IMG/VR virus record: IMGVR_UViG_3300017917_001562
Coordinates: 44,582-108,581 of that record
Length of the DNA stretch: 64,000 nucleotides
Direction: 5' to 3' (one strand)
From: a virus
The notes beneath the pieces were generated by a model. That model had not been told where the DNA came from. It ran no database searches and was given only the letters and a program-made list of their open reading frames with translations. Of the stretch, positions 1 through 6,901 are shown piece by piece; within the stretch, counting starts at the first letter, position 1, and every line of letters begins with the position of its first letter. The position numbers and the translations under genes were made by a program.

Positions 1-25
1 GTGCTGGGCTTGTGTCGTCAGACAT
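1..25 (-). CDS. 5' end of a gene that leaves the window
   Basis: An ATG at 25-23 on the minus strand is preceded by a CGGAG Shine-Dalgarno and opens a frame beginning MSDDTSPA that runs off the left edge. A late-type promoter motif lies about 25 nt upstream. Only eight codons are visible, so no function can be given. Confidence 0.6.
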
Positions 26-48
26 TTATTCTCCGAATAATGTACAGT

Positions 49-57
49 TATTTAATA
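49..57 (-). promoter_or_regulatory. T4-type late promoter motif (TATTAAATA)
   Basis: On the minus strand this reads TATTAAATA, close to the T4 late consensus TATAAATA. It sits at a normal distance from the SD and ATG of the gene that exits the window at 25. Confidence 0.45.
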
Positions 58-85
58 CTGTAATTGTTCGAAGAAATATTTTTTC

Positions 86-382
86 TTAGCTTAAATTGTT
101 TTCCCAAGTATTCAATTTGTCCAAAATCAGCGCAAAATGACTGGCTTCGCCGGGAATTTCAAAAGCCACACACTGTTGCATAGCGATGTGTTTATTTTCT
201 GGATTTTCAACATAAGCATCTCCAGCAAAAAATCTTCCGTCGCAGTTTTCATTGACCCAGTCTGTAATTTTTTTAACATTGCATCTGAGATCAAATTGAA
301 CTTTAGTAAAATGTGGCGGGCAATGATCTAGCTGTCTAAGCCCAAACACATTTAAAGGATTAACTTCACCGTACTTTAACAT
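86..382 (-). CDS. hypothetical small protein, distant relative of the LRW array family
   Basis: A 98 aa protein of unknown function. Its second half has the pattern seen in the array genes downstream: a W-x-N-E-N-C stretch, then an FEIPGEASHFALIL segment like the F-x4-DA-x2-F-x-LRW ends of that family. The C-terminus is extended and lacks the LRWS tail. It is the last gene of its run, and its start overlaps the end of a 36-codon frame. The relationship is by eye only. Confidence 0.6.
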   Translation of the reverse strand: MLKYGEVNPLNVFGLRQLDHCPPHFTKVQFDLRCNVKKITDWVNENCDGRFFAGDAYVENPENKHIAMQQCVAFEIPGEASHFALILDKLNTWENNLS

Positions 383-476
383 ATTTGATTTTATTCTTAA
401 GTTGTTGCATATACCATTTTACATAGGCCCAACGCTCGGGACCAAGTTTCAAAAATTTTTTAATATCAAATTTCAT
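366..476 (-). CDS. very small protein (36 aa), tentative
   Basis: A frame starting MKFDIKKFLKLGPERWAY. Its ATG overlaps the stop of the 156 aa gene and its end overlaps the start of the 98 aa gene, filling an otherwise empty 84-nt gap. Packing of this kind is the rule in this genome. There is no strong SD and no recognisable domain. Confidence 0.4.
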   Translation of the reverse strand: MKFDIKKFLKLGPERWAYVKWYMQQLKNKIKYVKVR

Positions 477-936
477 CTTGTTTCTTGCAAAGTTCGCAAA
501 CAGTTAAAAATTGTTCGTAGGCATTACGAACTGCGGGATGAGTCATCAGCTTATCTGCTTCTTGTTCTAACGCCTTAATACCAGCTTCGGCAATATCACG
601 GATGCTGTTGTAATGTACATAACGACCTCGTTCGCCCATTACTTTCTTAAAGTGTTCCCATGCGTCATATTGTTCGTTAGTTAGTACTCTATTATTTTCT
701 TCATCACGCTTCATGTCTGAAGCATCACCTATTGCCTTACACATTTTATCAGCTGCAACACGACCTGCGGCAATCATGGCTGCATAGTTTGGATTAATGT
801 TGTAGAAGGTGCTTTGCCCACCCGGATAACTCACGATCAAATGTGTACCTTTTGGAAGGGCATCCATTAGTGTTTGATCATATTCTGAAACAGGCTTATA
901 CCGTCGACCTACTTTTTCATAGAATATCTTCTTCAT
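466..936 (-). CDS. conserved phage hypothetical protein
   Basis: A 156 aa soluble protein with no signal peptide or membrane segment. The N-terminus contains KPVSEYD and PKGTHLIVSYPGG; the C-terminal half is helical and ends with a Cys pair (CELC). The start overlaps the previous gene by about 20 nt. It resembles a type common in T4-like aquatic phages as I remember them, but the function is unknown. Confidence 0.75.
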   Translation of the reverse strand: MKKIFYEKVGRRYKPVSEYDQTLMDALPKGTHLIVSYPGGQSTFYNINPNYAAMIAAGRVAADKMCKAIGDASDMKRDEENNRVLTNEQYDAWEHFKKVMGERGRYVHYNSIRDIAEAGIKALEQEADKLMTHPAVRNAYEQFLTVCELCKKQDEI

Positions 937-1213
937 TGTCTTTACCGTTGCTGTGAGTGTTACGATGGTTGTCTATGTCTTGAAACAGTTTCTTTTCTTG
1001 GGCTGTTGGTTCTTTAAATGTTTTTCTGGGATTACTACACATTACACATTTAGGATCTCCACAGTTCATAGCGTGGTGTTTGGCAAATCTGTGTCCTTGA
1101 TGTTGATGTTCAGGTGCACCATGCGACTTGGCAATTTTTTGTTGTTTATGAATAGCAGTTTCTTCTTGATGTAGTCGCTTGCTGTGTTTGAACTTGTCGT
1201 TGGGATCACTCAT
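917..1213 (-). CDS. His/Cys-rich small protein, probable metal binder
   Basis: A 98 aa hydrophilic protein with a His- and Lys-rich first half and a CGDPKCVMCSNPRK segment around residues 51-64. C-x4-C-x2-C together with the nearby HH suggests a small zinc site. It is the first gene downstream of the strong sigma70-type promoter at... the array lies upstream of it. It has no enzymatic motif. Function unknown. Confidence 0.7.
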   Translation of the reverse strand: MSDPNDKFKHSKRLHQEETAIHKQQKIAKSHGAPEHQHQGHRFAKHHAMNCGDPKCVMCSNPRKTFKEPTAQEKKLFQDIDNHRNTHSNGKDNEEDIL

Positions 1214-1230
1214 ATTTTGTCCTTGTATTA

Positions 1231-1259
1231 ATTATATAGCCAAAACGGTTTTATGTCAA
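1231..1259 (-). promoter_or_regulatory. sigma70-type promoter, TTGACA-17-TATAAT
   Basis: On the minus strand TTGACA (1259-1254) and TATAAT (1236-1231) are separated by 17 bp, a perfect consensus. It lies just after the stop of the 1262-1549 gene and drives the 98 aa His/Cys-rich gene (ATG at 1213), which has an AAGGA SD. Confidence 0.8.
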
Positions 1260-1261
1260 TG

Positions 1262-1549
1262 TTACATCCATTTTAATCTAAACCAATTGGCATCTTCTGG
1301 AGATTCAAAAGCTATTTTTACGCCTTGAATTTTATATTCACTTTGGCAATTTTCTTTTAACCAATCTCTTTTTTGTTGACATAAATTATCTGTGACCATA
1401 TGATTGGTAACATGAACAACATATCCGGACCCAAGAGCATTGTTTACCAATGTCCACCCCGATACTTCTACCCAAACACTAAAGTCTATTTCGTATTGAA
1501 CCTGCTCAGCTAGTTGATTTAGAATGTGTTCTTGTATATTATTGTTCAT
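1262..1549 (-). CDS. array family member (ends RLKWM)
   Basis: 95 aa when started at the ATG 1549, which follows a TGGAG SD; an ATG 12 nt upstream overlaps the SD itself. It carries the family pattern WLKENC, then FESPEDANWFRLKWM at the C-terminus. It is the most downstream array gene and is followed by a sigma70 promoter. Function unknown. Confidence 0.75.
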   Translation of the reverse strand: MNNNIQEHILNQLAEQVQYEIDFSVWVEVSGWTLVNNALGSGYVVHVTNHMVTDNLCQQKRDWLKENCQSEYKIQGVKIAFESPEDANWFRLKWM

Positions 1550-1551
1550 TG

Positions 1552-1773
1552 TTAACTCCATCTAAGACAAAAAGCTGTCAGTGTCGGTTTATCGGGCAAC
1601 ACCACAGTCATACCTTGGACCTTACTTTTATTTTGTTTACACCACACTTGTAGATCATCGTAGTGTATATTCCAGTATGCTATGTCTGACAGCACAATCA
1701 ACAATTCGCCGCCTGTTACTAGCGTATCAGGAATAATGAATCTTCGTCGGTGACCGTTGTCAAGTAAACTCAT
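1552..1773 (-). CDS. array family member (ends FCLRWS)
   Basis: 73 aa from the ATG at 1773, which overlaps the stop of the 119 aa gene (AGATGA). It contains VWCKQN and ends TAFCLRWS. The terminal codons AGA-TGG-AGT supply the TGGAG SD for the next gene. Function unknown. Confidence 0.75.
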   Translation of the reverse strand: MSLLDNGHRRRFIIPDTLVTGGELLIVLSDIAYWNIHYDDLQVWCKQNKSKVQGMTVVLPDKPTLTAFCLRWS

Positions 1774-2129
1774 CTTACTAAGTTTAACATGGTTTGATAT
1801 TGTTGCCAAAGATCTTGAAGTCCGGGATGTTGATGTCTAAGCCTAGTTTCTTCTTCTTGCTTATATACAATTTCTTGAATATCTCGCTTTAGGTCTACTG
1901 CATGTTGCTTTTCTTCCAACCATTGATCGTGTTCCATTAAAGCACGAAAACGATCTTCAGGCATGTGAATTTCTACACAAGTAAGATCCTCATATGGATT
2001 ATTGTTATAAATGTTTGGATCACTGGCCCATATTTTATAATCAACTCGTCTTACTCGTCTATGCATTTTTGTACTAGGCACTACATAAGCATCATATTTG
2101 TAACAAAACTCTGTAAAATCTTTTGTCAT
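1770..2129 (-). CDS. conserved phage hypothetical protein, not an array paralog
   Basis: A 119 aa acidic, helical protein containing WASDPNIYNNNPYEDL, EIHMPEDRFRALMEHDQWL and a C-terminal HPGLQDLWQQYQ. It lacks the LRW tail and so is an unrelated gene carried within the array, using the same kind of junction upstream (ATGGAG SD from the preceding LKWS end). I recall similar proteins in T4-like aquatic phages; the role is unknown. Confidence 0.75.
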   Translation of the reverse strand: MTKDFTEFCYKYDAYVVPSTKMHRRVRRVDYKIWASDPNIYNNNPYEDLTCVEIHMPEDRFRALMEHDQWLEEKQHAVDLKRDIQEIVYKQEEETRLRHQHPGLQDLWQQYQTMLNLVR

Positions 2130-2130
2130 T

Positions 2131-2415
2131 TTAACTCCATTTTAATAACCATAAAGCTATATCGTCTTTATGTGTAAATCCCCACCATTCTTGTTGATTA
2201 TGAAAGTCGGAACTGTAAGACAGAATTTGGCCGCGGCAATGCAAATTACACCAAGTCCAGTATTCGTTGGAAAATTTAACAGGTTTAACACAAACAAACC
2301 ATTTACTGGGCTTGTGCGGTTTAACTTGTTCTGGCACCCAAAGTCCACTATCATCGTCACCAAGTCCTGGGCGAATATCGTTCCAAAATTCTTTGAACTG
2401 CTTTCGATTTATCAT
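2131..2415 (-). CDS. array family member (ends WLLKWS)
   Basis: 94 aa from the ATG at 2415, which overlaps the previous stop in GTGGTCATGA; a longer frame upstream is only the neighbour read in another frame. It is Trp-rich, with WTWCN, then FTHKDDIALWLLKWS. Function unknown. Confidence 0.7.
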   Translation of the reverse strand: MINRKQFKEFWNDIRPGLGDDDSGLWVPEQVKPHKPSKWFVCVKPVKFSNEYWTWCNLHCRGQILSYSSDFHNQQEWWGFTHKDDIALWLLKWS

Positions 2416-2624
2416 GACCACTTCAACAATGTTAACAAGGCTTTTTTCTCGTCTGCGAAATGCCAAGTAGTACCATAAGTGGGGCTCCTTAGATTCATAT
2501 CATATGTACGCCACCAGTCTTGTTTAAACTCACCTACATAAGTTTCTAACCACTCATTAAATGATACATCTGGTACTAATGAACGATGAAGACCCTTGAG
2601 TTGACTTTGATGTATTTTATTCAT
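2412..2624 (-). CDS. array family member (ends LTLLKWS)
   Basis: 70 aa from the ATG at 2624 (start MNKIHQS). It contains EWLETYVG, a DWWRTYDMN strand, and FADEKKALLTLLKWS. The end codons TTG-AAG-TGG-TCA-TGA form the junction to the next gene. Function unknown. Confidence 0.7.
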   Translation of the reverse strand: MNKIHQSQLKGLHRSLVPDVSFNEWLETYVGEFKQDWWRTYDMNLRSPTYGTTWHFADEKKALLTLLKWS

Positions 2625-2626
2625 AC

Positions 2627-2857
2627 TTACGCCCATCGCAGTTTCCATATTACATATAGTTCTGGAGTCAAGTATAAAGCAGTATTACTGTCGGGATCAT
2701 CTCGCATTGGTCGCCATAAATCAGGATCTTGCACTCGGATCCACTCAAACATACCCTCGGGGGTCCTAAATCCTTCAAAGCTTGGATCATCAAAACAATA
2801 TGTTTTGTATCCGTGTGTAAAAAGTTCGTAACGACCGTTGCGTGGCAAATGACTCAT
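2627..2857 (-). CDS. array family member (ends WKLRWA)
   Basis: 76 aa from the ATG at 2857, with an AAAGGA SD inside the end of the previous gene and an ATGA overlap. The start is MSHLPRNG, and the tail LYLTPELYVIWKLRWA has the family end. Function unknown. Confidence 0.7.
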   Translation of the reverse strand: MSHLPRNGRYELFTHGYKTYCFDDPSFEGFRTPEGMFEWIRVQDPDLWRPMRDDPDSNTALYLTPELYVIWKLRWA

Positions 2858-3066
2858 CGGTTTCCTTTTAAAATAAACCACACAGCATCCTGCTCACGCT
2901 CAAACCACACTGTTCGACTACCGTAGTAGAGATAGAACTTACCAGGCGAATCCATTAACTGCAATTCACGCTTGAGTTGGGCATAGTTCCAATTTAGGTT
3001 GATTGTGCGTAGAACAGGATGCCAGTGCTGTTGCCGAACCTTTTTATCTTTGTTCCAATATTTCAT
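2854..3066 (-). CDS. array family member with degenerate tail (ends FILKGNR)
   Basis: 70 aa from the ATG at 3066, using the standard AAGGTGGTCATGA junction. The FEREQDAVWFIL segment is typical of the family, but the last residues are KGNR instead of RWS. The changed codons still provide an AAAGGA SD for the next gene, so the SD function survived while the peptide changed. Confidence 0.7.
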   Translation of the reverse strand: MKYWNKDKKVRQQHWHPVLRTINLNWNYAQLKRELQLMDSPGKFYLYYGSRTVWFEREQDAVWFILKGNR

Positions 3067-3290
3067 GACCACCTTAATATAAACCAACTCATATCTTTAC
3101 GAGCATCCGGATAATCTAAAAAATAAAAATTAATTAAATCGTGTGTAATAGTATTACCATCACTGTGATATTGATTAGTAATGTAATGTGGACAGTTTTT
3201 CTTTGCCCATTGAATAGCACTATACAAATCAAGTTTACTACGGTCTACTGTTATGTAGTTATCAGTAATCTTCATATGCCAGTTGTCCAT
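3063..3290 (-). CDS. array family member (ends WFILRWS)
   Basis: 75 aa from the ATG at 3290, a 1-nt TGATG overlap with the previous gene. It contains QWAKKNCPHY and ends KDMSWFILRWS. Function unknown. Confidence 0.75.
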   Translation of the reverse strand: MDNWHMKITDNYITVDRSKLDLYSAIQWAKKNCPHYITNQYHSDGNTITHDLINFYFLDYPDARKDMSWFILRWS

Positions 3291-3502
3291 CAACTCCACC
3301 TTAACAAAAATGCTGTATAATCTTCTTCATGCTCAAATACCGCAGTAACAAACTTGTTGTCTTTGTCCTCGACCATTTTGCAGCCAAACTCCTGTAACCA
3401 TTTTTTTCGGCTTTCTTCTAGTCCCAACGACTGAACACCAAGTGTTTCACGCCACGCACGACGAAACATTGAATGATGCTTTTTTAAATCTACTTCAATC
3501 AT
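3290..3502 (-). CDS. array family member (ends AFLLRWS)
   Basis: 70 aa from the ATG at 3502. It contains KKWLQEFG and VFEHEEDYTAFLLRWS. It is the first intact array gene after the endonuclease insertion. Its SD/start junction (exact 14-mer at 3499) is still present although the gene that should end there is gone. Function unknown. Confidence 0.75.
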   Translation of the reverse strand: MIEVDLKKHHSMFRRAWRETLGVQSLGLEESRKKWLQEFGCKMVEDKDNKFVTAVFEHEEDYTAFLLRWS

Positions 3503-3522
3503 GACCACCTCAATGCTAGCAT
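3499..3522 (-). pseudogene. 3' remnant of an array gene (MLALRWS-stop)
   Basis: Upstream of the 3290-3502 gene the minus strand still reads ATG-CTA-GCA-TTG-AGG-TGG-TCA-TGA, i.e. MLALRWS-stop, in the exact junction form used by intact neighbours. No family-like body precedes it; instead there is an endonuclease leader. I infer this is the tail of the gene whose N-terminal part remains at 3942-4151. Confidence 0.55.
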
Positions 3523-3550
3523 TGTAGCATGATTTGCATATTTTCGTCTA
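3521..3550 (-). promoter_or_regulatory. possible sigma70-type promoter (TAGACG-18-TACAAT)
   Basis: TAGACG at 3550-3545 and TACAAT at 3526-3521 on the minus strand, 18 bp apart. It would re-start transcription of the downstream part of the array after the insertion. The match is moderate. Confidence 0.35.
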
Positions 3551-3557
3551 ACAAATT

Positions 3558-3565
3558 GATAAATA
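3558..3565 (+). promoter_or_regulatory. late-type promoter motif GATAAATA for the endonuclease gene
   Basis: GATAAATA on the plus strand, 70 nt before the endonuclease ATG. The second plus-strand endonuclease has the same motif 67 nt before its ATG. T4 endonuclease genes such as I-TevI are known to use late promoters. Confidence 0.45.
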
Positions 3566-3627
3566 AAAATGCGAGTCGCGATGCGTCAACATCCACCCGC
3601 CCTAACAGTTGAAAAGGAACTATCAGC

Positions 3628-4002
3628 ATGAATATTTATTCCCCGGCACGACCCCCATCTGGGTATTATGTTTACGCATATATAAGATCAAAAGATTCGA
3701 AAACAGGTAAAGCAGGGACTCCGTATTACATTGGTAAAGGCAAGGGCAATCGAGCCACTCGACGTCACGGAAAAAACCCTATTCCAGATTTTGATTTCAT
3801 AGCAATATGTGAAGAAAATTTAACTGAAATTGGTGCATTAGCGATTGAACGATTCCTTATACGTGTTTGGGGGAGAAAAGATATCGGTACCGGAATTTTG
3901 TTAAACAGAACAGACGGCGGGGATGGGACATCGGGTAGATCAGCAGAGTCAATCTGCACCCAAACTGCGCCACCAAGGTCTACCCATCTTGGATCATTAT
4001 GA
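3628..4002 (+). pseudogene. truncated GIY-YIG homing endonuclease
   Basis: The open frame gives 124 aa, of which about the first 105 look like a GIY-YIG domain: YYVYAYIRS, then [13 protein letters not shown] and RH, with E in the later helix ([10 protein letters not shown]) and [13 protein letters not shown]. The frame then reads antisense into a neighbouring gene and stops. The DNA-binding C-terminal half present in the two other endonucleases is missing, so the gene is probably dead or a nuclease remnant. The start ATGAATATTTATT and the GAAAAGGAA SD match the other plus-strand endonuclease at 37325. Confidence 0.7.
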
Positions 4003-4151
4003 TCTACAATTAAAGGGCCCACAGGCCACCTTACTTTGATAACAACACCAGGAACAAACCTCCACCAAAGTTTTTGCCAAATGTTTAATCCGCAAGGCAA
4101 ATATCTGCCAGACGGCAATTGAAATAAACTTTTAATTTCCCACTTAGCCAT
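3942..4151 (-). pseudogene. 5' remnant of a gene cut by the endonuclease insertion
   Basis: The ATG at 4151 overlaps the previous stop (TAATG). The first ~70 residues (MAKWEIKSLFQL... [17 protein letters not shown]) look like real protein. Beyond about 3942 the frame continues antisense through the endonuclease to 3765 and loses any sense. I infer loss of the C-terminal part by insertion; the tail may be the remnant at 3499-3522. Confidence 0.55.
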
Positions 4152-4552
4152 TATGAATATTTCAATGCTATCATTACGGCATCTTGCTCATTGTTAGTTG
4201 CTACAAACACTTTATCCTCACCGCCTAGTTCGTTTACTGTCCATTCCCAATCAGTAGAAGGCTCACACATAACACGATGAAACTCCCAAACAGCATTTTC
4301 ACCTAAAGCACGAGCAGGCCAAAAATAATGTTTTGTATCTTCTCGCACGGTCCACCCAAACGGTTGTTCTAAGTTAAAAAACTTGTTAGGATCAACGATA
4401 ACAATATGTTTAAAATTTCTAAAAATATCTTTGATACGAGTAGCACGGACATTAACGGTTTGTTCATACCATGCCTTATACTCACGCTCTGCTTTTGTAT
4501 AACCAGTTGTGCGAGTAAGATACCAATCTTTGATATTGTCGAATAAAATCAT
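4151..4552 (-). CDS. longer array-related protein (ends IALKYS)
   Basis: 133 aa, about twice the usual array length. The C-terminus FVATNNEQDAVMIALKYS fits the family (DA-x2-x-LK[W/Y]S). The N-terminal half is basic and aromatic (TKAEREYKAWYEQ). Start ATG 4552 follows the preceding stop by 3 nt. Function unknown. Confidence 0.7.
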   Translation of the reverse strand: MILFDNIKDWYLTRTTGYTKAEREYKAWYEQTVNVRATRIKDIFRNFKHIVIVDPNKFFNLEQPFGWTVREDTKHYFWPARALGENAVWEFHRVMCEPSTDWEWTVNELGGEDKVFVATNNEQDAVMIALKYS

Positions 4553-4555
4553 GGT

Positions 4556-4795
4556 TTATTCTGCTAATACTTCAAACAGTTCAGCATACTGTGTTTCGGG
4601 TTCATCAACGAATCCAGTATAGACCCATACTCTGCGACAATAAACTTTTTTAAGCCACACCCAACGGTTGTTAATAGTTTTATGCGGCAACAACACAAAT
4701 GTTTCAACCCAGTCGTGTTCTACCGCGGTTATGTCGCCTATGTTTGGGATAAACATTGCTCCTCTAACTATTTCTTTAAATAGGGAAAAACTCAT
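4556..4795 (-). CDS. small hypothetical protein without the LRW tail
   Basis: 79 aa from the ATG at 4795, with AAGGTGG SD and ATGA overlap supplied by the LRWA end of the preceding gene. A GTG 6 nt upstream overlaps the SD and is unlikely. Its own end is FEVLAE, so the next gene lacks the embedded SD. Rich in V, W and Y. Function unknown. Confidence 0.65.
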   Translation of the reverse strand: MSFSLFKEIVRGAMFIPNIGDITAVEHDWVETFVLLPHKTINNRWVWLKKVYCRRVWVYTGFVDEPETQYAELFEVLAE

Positions 4796-5013
4796 GCCCA
4801 CCTTAACGCTAATAAAATGTAAATTTTTTCATGAACATCAAATACATTATAGTTGATATGCCATTTTTCGTCAATGTTTTGAAACCATTGTTTATCTTCC
4901 TGCTCACAGAAAGATGTTCTTAACCAAATACTAACTTCTTTTTTACAAGATATAGTATACCAAGATTCATTATTAACTATAGCCTTAGTCCTTACTTTGA
5001 AGTTAGATTTCAT
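4792..5013 (-). CDS. array family member (ends LLALRWA)
   Basis: 73 aa from the ATG at 5013. It contains IWLRTSF, KQWFQNIDEKWHINYNVFD and ILLALRWA. Codons for LRWA-stop give the AAGGTGGGCATGA junction. Function unknown. Confidence 0.75.
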   Translation of the reverse strand: MKSNFKVRTKAIVNNESWYTISCKKEVSIWLRTSFCEQEDKQWFQNIDEKWHINYNVFDVHEKIYILLALRWA

Positions 5014-5258
5014 ACCCACCTCAACGCAAACATAGTATATTTTTTCTCATCTACCACTGCAACCTGCACAACTTCGTATCCGTGCCTACCATATATATCT
5101 TGTTTAGGACATAGATCTAATCTGAGCCCGGCTGTTTGTTCAATATGATACTTAAACCCAAGCATACGGTCCTCTCCAGAACTGGGCCAATCTGGGTCAT
5201 ATTCCATATAACATTTGTTTAGCAAACGATTTACGGATTTTGTATCTATAAATCTCAT
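5010..5258 (-). CDS. array family member (ends MFALRWV)
   Basis: 82 aa from the ATG at 5258. The C-terminus VVDEKKYTMFALRWV is typical; the middle has RLDLCPKQDIYGRHGYE. The start overlaps the previous LRWSS-stop. Function unknown. Confidence 0.75.
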   Translation of the reverse strand: MRFIDTKSVNRLLNKCYMEYDPDWPSSGEDRMLGFKYHIEQTAGLRLDLCPKQDIYGRHGYEVVQVAVVDEKKYTMFALRWV

Positions 5259-5467
5259 GAGCTCCACCTCAATGCAAACATAGTTGCATCCTTGCTATTG
5301 CGGAAGTAATAATCCACACCCTTCATTGAGGGCACTCGATTCCAGCGACCTTTAAACGGGCCCATGTTTTCGCCTAGCCATTCCTCAATCTTGTAATGCC
5401 CGGCGTGATCCATGGGCATAGAGATAGGAATCTTTGCTGGCCAAATTTCTTTCTTTAGTTGTCTCAT
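5255..5467 (-). CDS. array family member (ends MFALRWSS)
   Basis: 70 aa from the ATG at 5467. Good family match: EEWLGENMGPFKGRW, then YYFRNSKDATMFALRWSS, with one extra Ser from a shifted junction (GAGGTGGAGCTCATGA). Function unknown. Confidence 0.75.
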   Translation of the reverse strand: MRQLKKEIWPAKIPISMPMDHAGHYKIEEWLGENMGPFKGRWNRVPSMKGVDYYFRNSKDATMFALRWSS

Positions 5468-5754
5468 GACCACCTCAACTCTAAGAATGTTACCATTTCC
5501 GGAGGAACTAAGAATACACTTTCAAACCATAGGTACCATGTGAACTTTTCTCGTGAGAAATGTTCGTTCATCCACACAACCTCTGGACCTAATACATCTA
5601 CGCAAACATAATCTTCATATCCCATGGGAGGGGCACGGCCAGTATCAACACGCGGCGGAATCAGGAATGTTGATTCATATTCGGCCAACCATTTAGCGTG
5701 AGCGGCTAGTTCGTTATCCGGTATCAGAGCAACACTTTGGAAATTTACTTTCAC
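5464..5754 (-). CDS. array family member with GTG start (ends LELRWS)
   Basis: 96 aa from a GTG at 5754 in the junction GAGGTGGTCGTGA, where the usual ATG is changed to GTG. It contains HAKWLAEYESTF, DYVCVDVLGPEVVW and a tail FLELRWS. The exact 14-mer junction begins at its stop (5464). Function unknown. Confidence 0.7.
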   Translation of the reverse strand: MKVNFQSVALIPDNELAAHAKWLAEYESTFLIPPRVDTGRAPPMGYEDYVCVDVLGPEVVWMNEHFSREKFTWYLWFESVFLVPPEMVTFLELRWS

Positions 5755-5984
5755 GACCACCTCAACATAAACCAAGTATACGCTTGTTCATCATAAAAGT
5801 CAATATACCTATCACCGTAACCGCTTAACGGATTTATGGGTTTGGCTATCCAAAAGTTTGCCGACCAGTCCATGAGAGCATGATTGATTTCTTCCTCGCC
5901 AAAACTATCTGGTAAAAAGTTATACCACCATCTTGGGATTTCAGATGGATGGCGATCTTCTTCAAATATCTTTATTCTAATCAT
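5751..5984 (-). CDS. array family member (ends WFMLRWS)
   Basis: 77 aa from the ATG at 5984. It contains LMDWSANFW, RYIDFYDEQAYTWFMLRWS. Its final codons use TCG for Ser, giving the next gene a GTG start. Function unknown. Confidence 0.75.
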   Translation of the reverse strand: MIRIKIFEEDRHPSEIPRWWYNFLPDSFGEEEINHALMDWSANFWIAKPINPLSGYGDRYIDFYDEQAYTWFMLRWS

Positions 5985-6190
5985 GACCACCTCAACACAA
6001 ACATCATATAATCATCTACACGGCGAAATTCAAATACACCTTCACTAACATAACGCCAGTTCTGTTCCTTGAATCGTCCTCTACACCATTCCATCGCAGG
6101 CAACCAGCCCCAGTGCTCATACTCCTTGTGTGCAGGTTGAGGCACACTTGCAATAATCCAACTGTTGATAGGATTTCTTGGCAATTTCAT
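5981..6190 (-). CDS. array family member (ends MFVLRWS)
   Basis: 69 aa from the ATG at 6190. A compact, typical copy: AMEWCRGRFKEQNWRYV, then VFEFRRVDDYMMFVLRWS. Function unknown. Confidence 0.75.
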   Translation of the reverse strand: MKLPRNPINSWIIASVPQPAHKEYEHWGWLPAMEWCRGRFKEQNWRYVSEGVFEFRRVDDYMMFVLRWS

Positions 6191-6441
6191 GACCACCTCA
6201 GAATAAACATACTAGCGTCTTTTTCTTTTTCAAACATCCAGATGCTACCTCGACCTTGATGGTTACCTTGTAAGTTTTCTCTGCACCATTTTTTGATTTC
6301 GTATATCTGCGTCTCGTGCATCCTTGCGGGCCACTTTATCTCAACCTTTGTATAGCCTAGTTTAATCATCATGTCGCACATGATTTCCCAGTCTGTTTCT
6401 TCCTGGAGGGTTTTTGCAAGGTCTTGTTTTATTATTGTCAT
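6187..6441 (-). CDS. array family member (ends MFILRWS)
   Basis: 84 aa from the ATG at 6441. It contains KKWCRENLQGN and WMFEKEKDASMFILRWS, among the clearest forms of the consensus. Function unknown. Confidence 0.75.
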   Translation of the reverse strand: MTIIKQDLAKTLQEETDWEIMCDMMIKLGYTKVEIKWPARMHETQIYEIKKWCRENLQGNHQGRGSIWMFEKEKDASMFILRWS

Positions 6442-6659
6442 GACCACCTCAACATAAACAAAGTAGCATGTGCGGGATCAGAAAACCACATTACATATCC
6501 AGAGCCGGGTTCTAGTCGCCAGTAGTGTTCGCTAGCTGGTTTTCCATATTGACAGTTATTAGGACTACCAAAAGTTTTTAAACACCATGCCCACCAAACA
6601 GGCAGGCCTTGTTGATTATATACATGTCTATGTTTCATGGGTACAATTACAATATTCAT
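6438..6659 (-). CDS. array family member (ends LFMLRWS)
   Basis: 73 aa from the ATG at 6659. It contains WWAWCLKTFGSPNN and MWFSDPAHATLFMLRWS. Function unknown. Confidence 0.75.
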   Translation of the reverse strand: MNIVIVPMKHRHVYNQQGLPVWWAWCLKTFGSPNNCQYGKPASEHYWRLEPGSGYVMWFSDPAHATLFMLRWS

Positions 6660-6901
6660 GACCACCTCAACGCAAATAACATAGCCTTTTTTTCGTCTAC
6701 GATAGAGATCATAGTATCACCTAACCTTGCGCTATACACTCCCCACTCATCGCCCGCTTCAGGCTCAATATCAATGCCGTCAGGCCAACTATTTTTTAAC
6801 CAACGGCCACCGGGTCCTACATTGTTGTATAACCAATGTTCTAACTCTACAAACTGTATCCGGTGTTTGCTCATAATGGTAGTAGCATCAAAGTTAATCA
6901 T
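6656..6901 (-). CDS. array family member (ends LFALRWS)
   Basis: 81 aa from the ATG at 6901. It contains EHWLYNNVGPGGRW, a longer acidic middle (DIEPEAGDEWG) and ISIVDEKKAMLFALRWS. Function unknown. Confidence 0.75.
   Translation of the reverse strand: MINFDATTIMSKHRIQFVELEHWLYNNVGPGGRWLKNSWPDGIDIEPEAGDEWGVYSARLGDTMISIVDEKKAMLFALRWS

Noticed and set aside
1770-2129. Counting this 119-aa gene as an array paralog
   Set aside because: It lacks the W[C/L]-x2-N centre and the LRW tail; it only sits in the array.
2170-2478. Plus-strand open frames of about 100 codons opposite the array genes
   Set aside because: They lie exactly antisense to genes with SDs, stop-start overlaps and family tails, and have no SD of their own.
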